A stretch of 64,000 nucleotides of DNA. Origin: Camellia lanceoleosa (lineage: Eukaryota; Streptophyta; Magnoliopsida; Ericales; Theaceae). The stretch lies in assembly GCA_025200525.1 (NCBI GenBank), contig CM045768.1:53569177-53633176 (forward strand), written 5' to 3'. A program made the position numbers and the translations under genes. Shown here piece by piece: positions 57,051-64,000 of the stretch. The notes under the pieces were generated by a model, which worked only from the letters and a program-made list of their open reading frames with translations, was not told the origin of the DNA and did no database searches. The stretch's first letter is position 1; each line of letters begins with the position of its first letter.

Positions 57051-57281
57051 TGATTATATGTGCAAGTAAATTTTTTTGTGGCTGCAAACAAATAAAAAAA
57101 ATTGTTATAACTTATCGTTTTATCCATCAATTTTTTTTTTTTTTTCAATGTAAGAAAAGTCCCATTTTCGAAAGTTGCCTTGCCTCCTTAAATCTCAAGG
57201 CTGCCCTGATTGTGTAGATAACTAAAGGTAACAACTCATATTATCCCTTTTGCATTCCGACCCAGGAGTAAAGATCTCTTA

Positions 57282-57353
57282 GAGCATCAGTATCAAACTC
57301 GTTATTTATTTATGTTAGAGCATTAGTATCAAACTCGTTATTTATTTATGTTA
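57282..57353 (+). repeat. 36-bp tandem duplication at the putative Harbinger end
   Basis: GAGCATCAGTATCAAACTCG and GAGCATTAGTATCAAACTCG start the two units at 57282 and 57318, each preceded by TTA. Duplication of the terminal sequence could result from a repeated or failed insertion. Confidence 0.8.
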
Positions 57354-57597
57354 GTTATTTTATACCCAAAAATCAGAAAAGGCACCAAATCGTTGCTCCA
57401 TCAAACTCGGCAAGGCAATCGGCAATTTTTGTCAAACCCAAATCCCTCGCTACAAATAACCAGCGACAAAGGCTCAGCTATTGGACTGAAATTGGAAAGT
57501 TTTGAGCAACGGTACAATCTCTCTCGTCCTCCTAAATTTGAAATAATCAAGACTTTGGATAGATTTGACACAGTACTGTTGTCAATCTTCTGTCTGT

Positions 57598-57604
57598 ATA
57601 AAAG
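57598..57604 (+). promoter_or_regulatory. Possible TATA box with 5' UTR exon
   Basis: TATAAAAGG is followed by about 100 bases of leader-like sequence that ends in TCTGG and GTAATT at 57705, a plausible donor site. It could be the promoter of the ORF2 gene downstream. This is inference from spacing only. Confidence 0.35.
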
Positions 57605-57705
57605 GTTGCTTTTCTTCTTCGTTTACGTGTCTCTTGAATCTCCCAAAGCTCAATAATCACTGAAACTCCTTGTTTCAACCTCTCAAGAGGCTTTCCAATT
57701 CTGGG

Positions 57706-58578
57706 TAATTCTCATACAAAAATCTCAATTAATTTTTGCATCGATTGATATATATATATATATATGTATATATGTATACGTGTATATGTATATATGTATG
57801 CATATGCATATGTAAATGTGATGATTGATTAGTTTCTGTTTTAACTATTTGCTTCAAAATATGATAGTTTGAATTTGATTGGGTAATGTTTCAATTCTGC
57901 TAATTGGGTTGTTGATATTTGAAAGTTCTGATCTTTGTGGTTTAAGAAGGTAAAAGAATGGGGTTTTGAAATAGCTATATTATTTTGTTTTTATAATGGA
58001 ATCAGAAATCTAATATTATCAGGGGTTATTCTTGGAATCCACCACTTGTATTTAAATTGTTGGGTAAATCCAGAGGTTACTGTCCCTTGATGCTCGGATA
58101 TTGTCCTTGTGAAATATGTTTCAAAGGGGCTCAGTTGATGGTTACTGCTAGAATAATTATGTTGAACCAAGTAAGGTTCTGCATAGCTACACAAATTTTC
58201 ATTCCTGGATGCATTTAGTTCATGTAAGTGTAATTTTTGCATGTGGGCACCTTATGGTCTTGAATTGTAATATGAATTTCATTCTTGTTAAAATCGTATT
58301 GTTGTTGAGTACTTGCATTTTCATCGAATTCGATTGAAACTTGTGGGGAAATTATCCTTTTTTTTTTTTTTTTTGAGAATTGTCCACATGGTGACTTATC
58401 CATACAAGAATTGGTAATTTTTCTTTTTATTTTGCTTGTATATGGAAGTACTTAATGAAAACTTAACTAGGGAGACACATATAGAAGCTCGAGAACAAGA
58501 ATGGATTAGCATCAACATTTTATTAGTAGTTTACTTTGTGAAAGTGTTTATCTATGTTGACAATGTTTAATGCATTGC
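57706..58578. other. Spacer or intron
   Basis: AT-rich with an (AT/GTAT)n microsatellite at about 57745-57812. No supported coding frame. Confidence 0.4.
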
Positions 58579-59219
58579 AAAGAGTGTTAATTTGCTTGAT
58601 GATGATGTTGAAATTTTTTTCCTTCCCTCGTGAGACTTAGGATCACATATTAGCTTTTTTCACTTCTTCCAATCACATTTAGGACACCTACTTGAACTAT
58701 ACTAGAGTTAACATAATCTTCGTCGTTTTCGTTGAAATTCTCAGCCATGCTTCCATTACCAATGGATGATGAACTGAAACTACATTGCACCTTCTTGTAC
58801 ATTTGCATACATAGTTGTTGACACACATTAATCCTAGTACCATTGACTCCTCTGATTCCCCAGAATCCACTTCTAAGTATTTTTGCCTTCATTAAGGGAC
58901 CATTAACAGGCAGAGGGTGAACCCATCTCACCTCCTTAGGACCTATGAGAAAACAACAATAATTATGATATATATATGTATAACAAAAAACAACAATAAT
59001 TATGATATATATATCATTAATCACAAAATACATTTCAAGCTCTCTCTTACACACACAGACTCGTACAGAATTCAACAGTCTATAACACAACTATCAGGTT
59101 TGAATGATTAAATAATCTTTCAATTCAAAGTGTTAATTTGCTTCATGATGATGTTGAAATTTTTTTCCTTCCCTCGTGAGACTTAGGATTGCAGATTAGC
59201 TTTTTTCACTTCTTCCAAT
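58579..59219 (+). repeat. Pair of about 95-bp direct repeats flanking a 452-bp segment
   Basis: 58579-58673 and 59126-59219 both carry AGTGTTAATTTGCTT, TTCCTTCCCTCGTGAGACTT and TTTTCACTTCTTCCAAT with few differences. The enclosed segment (58674-59125) holds an exon-like minus-strand stretch after a CATAG acceptor, with RWVHPLPVNGPLMKAKILRS and RINVCQQLCMQMYKK. I do not recognise that protein. Confidence 0.75.
58650..58946 (-). other. Exon-like open segment of unknown identity
   Basis: On the minus strand the open stretch follows a TCTCATAG acceptor-like sequence and begins GPKEVRWVHPLPVNGP. It continues with GFWGIRGVNGTRINVCQ and MAENFNENDEDYVNSSIVQV, and stops at 58650. The composition is protein-like but the family is unknown to me. 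It lies between the two direct repeats. Confidence 0.3.
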
Positions 59220-59275
59220 GTACATTGTAAATTGAATTATCATTCACCATTACAATGGAATGATCATTTCATAGG

Positions 59276-60436
59276 ATGGATTCTCATACACCAACGGATG
59301 CGTACTTCACCAATCTATTACAAGGGGGATCCAACCTTTTTGGTGAATTTATGATGAAATCTCCAAATCAAATGGGTCAATGTTCAAGCCAACATGGTGA
59401 AGTGGCTGGACAAGAGTCTCCATTGTCACCCCAAATAGAGTCCACCACAAAGAAATCACAACGTGGTGGCAACTTTAGTACAGAAGAAGACAATCTCCTT
59501 GTATCAGCATGGCTTAATACAAGTTTGGATGCAATACACGGAAATGAGCAGAAGCACAAGACATATTGGAATAGAGTTTGGGAGTATTTCCACAAGTACA
59601 AGACTTTTTATACGAGCGTGTCAATTCTTTAATGAATCGGTGGTCAACTATTCAACTTGGAACCAATAAGTTTTGTGGGTTCTTTGCTCAAATTGAATCA
59701 ATGCATCAAAGTGGAGTAAATGAGCAAGACAAGGTATACATTGTGTACACACCATTAAATTAGATGTAATTGTCATTTTGTTTGAACATGCTAATTAGTC
59801 TTTATTCATTTAATTTTTCAGATTGGCAAGGCCAAACTTATGTATCAGGAATTCCAAAAAGCATCATTTCCTTTTGAACATTGTTGGAATGTGTTAAGGT
59901 ACCAACCAAAATGGTTAGAGGAATGTGAGAAGAAAAAATCGAAAAAAAAAAAAAAAAAACATCAGCAACATCTTCTCCTTTTGCTCCAGATGCGATAAAT
60001 CTAGCAAAGGATGATGTCTCACATGATCCTTATGTAGACTTGGAGAGGCCACTAGGTAGGAAGGCTGAAAAAGAGCGATTGAATAAACGAAAGAGTAAAG
60101 ATTCAGCAGGTTCAAATTATGCAGGGATATTGAATGGGATAATGGAAGACAAAAAAAAAAACAAATGACAAGAAATTGGAAATCCTTGAGAAAGCGTGTC
60201 TTCAAGAGCAAGAGCAGAATCGTATTAACCAAGAGCTTGAGCAAGAGAGAATTCGAATTATGAAAGAGGAAATCCAAGAGCGATTTCGTATTAAACAAGA
60301 AAAGATTCAAGCAGAACAATTGAAAAAAGAGGAGAGAATTATAATGATGGATACAAATGGTTTGACTCCAATGCAACAACAATATTATCTTCACCGCCAA
60401 ATGAAAATTCTTGAAAGTCAAAGGAGTACTAAATAG
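59276..60436 (+). pseudogene. PIF/Harbinger ORF2: Myb/SANT-like DNA-binding protein
   Basis: It starts at ATG 59276. The first exon has KSQRGGNFSTEEDNLLVSAW and LNTSLDAIHGNEQKHKTYWN, the Myb/SANT-like helices. A one-base shift near 59600 moves to the frame with YERVNSLMNRWSTIQLGTNK and CGFFAQIESMHQSGV. An 88-bp GT-AG intron (59734-59821) follows QDK. The next exon carries LMYQEFQKASFPFEHCWNVL and RYQPKWLEE. Two poly-A tracts (around 59940 and 60153) shift the frame again. The C-terminus is a Glu/Gln-rich coiled coil ending LQRQ-like (LTPMQQQYYLHRQMKILES). In PIF/Harbinger elements this partner binds the transposon ends and imports the transposase into the nucleus. Three shifts make this copy inactive. 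Genome annotations often mislabel this family. Confidence 0.88.
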
Positions 60437-61407
60437 TTAGTTTTTAGTGGAATATATTTTTCTATGTAAACATATCATGTTTTTATTGAACAATGCCATG
60501 GTTCAGTGCAGTTTTTTTGTTAAGTATTGATTTACATTGCTATGAAAATGAATAAATGACTGCTTAGGGGCATCTATATTCTGGATTATATAAGTATCTT
60601 GGTGTACCTAGGTTTATTTTTGGTGATTATTTGTTCATTGGTTGAAGTTGGACATCTTTTGTGGTCTACTAAGCCTTCCATGAGGGAAGAATTCAAATCG
60701 AAGCTCCAATCCATATAAAATTTATCTGTATACAAGTTTATAGTCTCTTTTATATATAACTCCTTCTGTAAATGCTATATACTATTTTTATATAGATTAT
60801 GTTGAGAAATTAAACTGACCTGAAAGAGCAAACAGTGAGAGCAACAAGGTAAATAACAGCAATTCCATGAACCAAATTTTATATAGATTGCTGCTGCTCT
60901 GGTTCAGATTCTGTTTCATCATCCTCTACTGTCTATCTGTTCTGCTGCTGGACAAAATATGTTGAACAATGTTTATAACAGATCAATCTTTGATGATTCA
61001 TTGAACAAGGTAAATAATGATTCTCACGATGATTCTGTTTCATCTTCATCTACTATTTCATCTTCCTGTACTGTCTATTTGTTATGCATTAAAATGAAAC
61101 TGAACTAAACTGAGTCGTATATTCTGCAACTCCTCGGGGTGCAGTGTTCAACTCTTAGCTTGATCGTGGTTTTGCATTTCTTGCTTGTAAAAGATTTTTT
61201 TTTTCTTTACAAAATTTCCTTTAAGATGAAATGAATGAGCTTAACTAATCATAAACCAGTCTTGAAATTACTGCGACCTAAGAACTGGTTGAAATTTTAC
61301 CAAAATACATGGTAGAGATGCTGCTAGCTGATATTTATGTGGACTAAAGCATTGTTGCCTGATAACTAGAAACTCATGACACTGATAATAATCTTTCTGG
61401 TTTCTAG
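60437..61407. other. Spacer between ORF2 and the P4H-like exons
   Basis: AT-rich with repeated phrases such as TTCATCATCCTCTACTGTCTAT near 60916 and TTCATCTTCCTGTACTGTCTAT near 61059. No coding exon was identified, and no upstream prolyl 4-hydroxylase exon was found. Confidence 0.45.
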
Positions 61408-61465
61408 GATGATATAGAGGCAACAATTGAGGAAAGGATTTCAGCTTCGACATTTCTTCCAATAG
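61408..61465 (+). pseudogene. Prolyl 4-hydroxylase-like exon 1 of 3
   Basis: Acceptor TTTCTAG precedes, donor GTTCTT follows. It encodes DDIEATIEERISASTFLP, corresponding to the ...IEERISAWTFLP segment of plant prolyl 4-hydroxylases, with Trp changed to Ser. It ends in phase 1, matching exon 2. Confidence 0.82.
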
Positions 61466-61564
61466 GTTCTTCCAATATCCTGCTCATTGGCTTCCTGATT
61501 ACTCTCTTTGTTCATGATGTACCTTCGTATTCTGGCACTCTGTATTGGCTATTTTTTTTTTCAG

Positions 61565-61737
61565 AGAACAGTAAGCCTTTTCAAGTTCTGCATTTTGGGC
61601 TTGAGGATACCAAAGAGAAATATGATTATTTTGGTAATAAATCGATGCTGGCACTCAATGAGACTTTGATGGCCACAGTCATTTTGTATCTCTCAAATGT
61701 CTCACATGGTGGTCAGATCCTTTTCCCTGAGTTAGAG
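61565..61737 (+). pseudogene. Prolyl 4-hydroxylase-like exon 2 of 3
   Basis: Acceptor TTTTCAG, donor GTGAGA. It encodes ENSKPFQVLHFGLEDTKEKY, then DYFGNKSMLALNETLMATVI, then LYLSNVSHGGQILFPELE. This is the 2-oxoglutarate/iron dioxygenase core, where active enzymes have an HxD iron-binding motif. Here the position reads Y-D-Y-F, with Tyr in place of His. Arabidopsis P4H12-like proteins are the nearest relatives I can recall; this is memory, not a search result. No stop or shift is present in the exon. Confidence 0.85.
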
Positions 61738-61819
61738 GTGAGAGAGAAACTATCTTAATGCTTTGTGGTTTCTGTTATTGCCAGTCTGAAAATTGAATCC
61801 TTAAATTTGTCATCCACAG

Positions 61820-62000
61820 TTAGAAAACTCTAAACTAAAGAATAGGATATGGTCCGATTGTACAAAAAGTAGTAACGTGATGAAACCCACTAAAGGGAAT
61901 GCAATTCTCTTCTTCAATAGCCATCCAAATGCTTCTCCTGATAGTAGTAGTAACCATGCCAGTAGTAACCTCACACGAACTTTTTCTTTCTTACATCTTT
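61820..62000 (+). pseudogene. Prolyl 4-hydroxylase-like exon 3 of 3
   Basis: Acceptor CATCCACAG. It encodes LENSKLKNRIWSDCTKSSNV, then MKPTKGNAILFFNSHPNASP and DSSSNHASSNLT. KGNAILFF corresponds to the conserved 2-oxoglutarate-binding Lys region. After DSSS the expected H-x-x-CPVL segment is replaced by unrelated residues running into an AT-rich tract, so the C-terminus is lost. With exons 1 and 2 it encodes only about the central third of the enzyme, so it is a gene fragment. Confidence 0.82.
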
Positions 62001-63821
62001 TTTATTTTTTTTATATTTAAATATATGTTTTCTATTTCTTCTTTTTTCTTAGTTGTTTTTTCTGCTTCTTTTTGGCTTCTTTTTTATGTAAGAACAAAAC
62101 GTGACATTTACTTGTGATTAATGTATATAATTGTTTGATCTTTTCTATCATAGCTTATTGTGGGTTTTTTTTCATAGTGTATAGATTAATAATTTTTCTA
62201 TTTGTGATGTTTGGGTTGGACAGGGTTGGGGATCCATATAAGATTAACATCATCTTCTGTGAATATTGTGAAATATTTTCTAATTTTGACAAATGTCTTT
62301 ACTCTTGTTGCACTGATGTCGATGGTTTCTGATTGCATTTAAAGTTGGCCTTCCTTATTCTAGATTGAATATAGATTGATTGAGGGTGAAAATTTACTGT
62401 AGAACCTTTTGACTATGTTGTATTCGAATATGCTTTCTGCTTGGATATGTTTGACTTGCAAGAAAATTGTCATTTAACTTTTGTTTGGATATGATAAACT
62501 GAAGGTGCTTTCTGCTTCTTACATTTATTTGTCTATCACAGTCATAGAATTGACAATCTGTAAAAAAAAAAAAAAAAACACATAGAATTGACAACAATCT
62601 TAACTGCTGTCATCAAGTTTAGGGTATAATGAGTGAACTATACAGAGAAGGAGAATTGATGGTTTGATTTTAAAATCTTCTTTTCTTGCCTTTGGAATGT
62701 ACATTGTTGTCAACAGAAATCCATCTCTGTTTGGAAGCCTTAACTCTGTAGAGTACATTGGTGGCTGTTTTACTTTATATGTTGCTATGGCTGCTGTTCT
62801 ACTGGTTGCTGTGGCACTCTGGTTGTTGGTGGCTAGTATTGGTTGTTGGTTGAGGTGTTTTCAGATGGAAGCATATAGATTATTTGGTAGGCTATGGCTG
62901 CTGTTCTGTGGCATTCTTGTTGTTTTGTTGTTGCATTCTATTTGGCAGCATACAACAGCATGGATTCAACAGCAGCTGGAAGCATACATCAGCTGCAGCT
63001 GCTGGTGTGAGGGTGTTACCTGCTGGCAGCATACAGTTGACATTGAAGCTTCAATTCTTGGTTTTTACATGAAGCCATGTGATGGGTTGAAGCATCTGAC
63101 ATATAGATTACTTTGGCGACTCTGATATCTGATTGACATTGAAGCATCTGAGATATAGATTACAGGGTGTTACCTGCTGGTGTGAGGGTGTTATCTTTAA
63201 TGATTGAAATGCTTAAAAAAGCAGAAGAATTGAAGTCCTGCATTATATTTGGCTTCCAATCTTTGCACCGACTGTTCCTCTAAAACATTTTCTGATGTTT
63301 CATGGAAGTTTGTAATATTGTATAACTTTTTGAGTTACTTATTTGTTAGTATTTATTTTGATGACACATAAATTCGTTCTAAGTGAATGACATATCAGTA
63401 TGAGAACTTTGTGTTTATTAGATTTAGTAGATGGTGTTGTTGCTAACAACTGAATGATGACTATGATAATGAGTCAAGCCTGCCAGTGGCTGATTGCTTG
63501 TTTTTACCATTTCTAGCTGCTTCAAGAGTTTGTAGCTATTAAATAATTTTGTAGAGGACTCATCTTATGCATTATATTAAATTTACACCCATTGTATTTT
63601 TATGTAATCCTTCATGAGACAGGCTTTCATTGCAAATTTGCAATTGCAGGGCATGCATCAGATCTTAAATTTGCAATTGAAGTTTGTAGTCTCCTTTTGT
63701 AAAAATTTTAAAGAATACTGACAGAAAAATTATGTAGTTATTAATGCTTGGAAAAATTCAAATTACAATCAAGACTAATGAGCTTTCATCATGTGACCAC
63801 GAAATTTAAAATTACAAGTTG
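62001..63821. other. AT-rich and low-complexity spacer
   Basis: A frame at 62664-63125 is dominated by GTTGCTG/TGGTTG repeats translating to Leu/Val/Trp runs, and I do not believe it is a gene. Short repeats GAGGGTGTTACCTGCTGG (63009, 63163) and GACATTGAAGC (63039, 63133) show local duplication. No domain is recognised. Confidence 0.5.
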
Positions 63822-64000
63822 CTATGATTGACTATGCAGTTGCCACAAGTGCTCGACGAGGTCCGATTGTAGTTGAGAATGAGTTTCTCTATCTCTAATG
63901 CGATGATGGCGTCGAATGAATTCCATAAGTTCAGTTGTATGATCATGTGAAACAGATACATGGGGATTTTCATCGATTTGTTCATAGTCGTAGTCTTCTG
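63822..64000 (-). pseudogene. C-terminal end of a PIF/Harbinger (HARBI1-like) transposase, partial
   Basis: Minus-strand frame entering from the window edge and ending at TAG (63822-63824). It contains HTTELMEFIRRHHRIRDRET, then HSQLQSDLVEHLW, resembling the conserved end of plant HARBI1-like nucleases (IRDxExHxxLRNxLIEHLW). Only 58 codons are visible, so the DDE catalytic residues lie outside. It may be intact; it is called a pseudogene only because the piece is incomplete. It pairs with the ORF2 gene at 59276-60436 in the orientation usual for the superfamily. Confidence 0.7.

Larger units (their letters stand above)
38777..57208 (+). mobile_element. hAT transposon (TTF-finger type) with three nested insertions
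   Basis: The left end CAGGCCCGGCCTTGAGGGCA and right end TCTCAAGGCTGCCCTG form imperfect terminal inverted repeats. The 8-bp target duplication ATTGTGTA is exact at 38769-38776 and 57209-57216. Eight-base duplications define hAT elements. The transposase gene runs on the plus strand in three blocks (39443-40200, 46089-47501, 56163-56502), separated by a Tat-family solo LTR (40201-46083) and a CACTA element (47502-56159). Without insertions the element would be about 3.9 kb, of which 0.4 kb is a duplicated 3' exon. Confidence 0.95.
57217..64000. mobile_element. Probable PIF/Harbinger element, right end outside the window
   Basis: A left boundary is suggested at 57279-57282 by TTA followed by GAGCATCAGTATC, a TTA target site and a GAGCATC-type end common in plant PIF/Harbinger elements. 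The element's two expected genes are present in convergent orientation: a Myb/SANT-like ORF2 (59276-60436, plus) and the C-terminus of the transposase (63822-64000, minus, cut by the window edge). No inverted copy of GAGCATCAGTA is seen between them. The border is tentative. Confidence 0.55.

Noticed and set aside
57348..57656. 102-codon frame after the hAT element
   Set aside because: It overlaps the TATA-like promoter and the leader, contains the tail of a tandem repeat, and shows no domain.
62664..63125. 153-codon open frame with hydrophobic stretches, possible membrane protein
   Set aside because: The sequence is built from repeated TGGTTG/GCTGCTG phrases. The hydrophobic runs follow from composition, and no homologous pattern or splice context is visible.
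1..64000. tRNA, rRNA or organelle-derived insertions
   Set aside because: No cloverleaf with a recognisable anticodon arm or conserved rRNA segment was seen by eye; only primer-binding sites complementary to tRNA ends were found. A tRNAscan search would be decisive.

Overview
The window is eukaryotic and almost certainly from a flowering plant (inference). It is AT-rich and consists mostly of plant transposable elements: Ty1/copia and Ty3/gypsy (Tat-type) retrotransposons plus MULE-, hAT-, CACTA- and PIF/Harbinger-type DNA transposons. Fragments of plant genes with GT-AG exon borders are embedded among them. I see no intact host gene, no rRNA or tRNA gene, no CRISPR array and no bacterial-type operon. 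Almost every coding region carries stops, frameshifts or truncations, so most are annotated as pseudogenes.

Layout. 1-4.4 kb: a 193-bp tandem repeat, then a 3.4-kb MULE-like element with >200-bp terminal inverted repeats and a 10-bp target duplication, carrying a short GRF-finger-like relic. 4.4-6.2 kb: AT-rich spacer with a 156-bp MITE-like inverted repeat. 6.2-15.6 kb: an LTR-like fragment hit by a solo copia LTR (TSD TTCAT) and followed by a full-length, mutated copia element on the minus strand (TSD ATATA). 15.6-18.5 kb: spacer and the 5' end of another copia element (LTR end, tRNA-Met primer site, leader, first 14 gag codons). 18.5-33.2 kb: a large Tat-type gypsy element inserted in that gag start; its second RNase H domain is split by a 3.4-kb solo LTR of the same family (TSD GTGTC). 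33.2-38.2 kb: a 3'-truncated minus-strand copia element joined directly to the truncated gypsy integrase. 38.2-38.8 kb: spacer with an exon-like remnant.

38.8-57.2 kb: one hAT transposon with a TTF-type finger, bounded by 8-bp duplications (ATTGTGTA). Its gene is split by a 5.9-kb minus-strand solo LTR of the Tat family (TSD CTAAG), which itself contains a 2-kb solo LTR of a third family (TSD CAAAA). It is split again by an 8.7-kb CACTA element (TSD AGA). The CACTA element has no visible transposase and carries two clean exons of the oligosaccharyltransferase catalytic subunit STT3, plus a GA-rich block with two internal CACTA-like ends. The last hAT exon is tandemly duplicated.

57.2-64 kb: a probable PIF/Harbinger element running off the right edge, with a broken Myb/SANT-like ORF2 on the plus strand and the C-terminus of a HARBI1-like transposase on the minus strand at the edge. 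Three spliced exons of a prolyl 4-hydroxylase-like gene lie between them.

The genes do not form a pathway. What the window records is an order of insertions. Target duplications establish the order where they match: hAT first, then the Tat solo LTR and the CACTA element inside it, then the third-family solo LTR inside the Tat LTR. Three of the DNA transposons appear to carry non-transposon gene pieces, which is the most interesting signal here.
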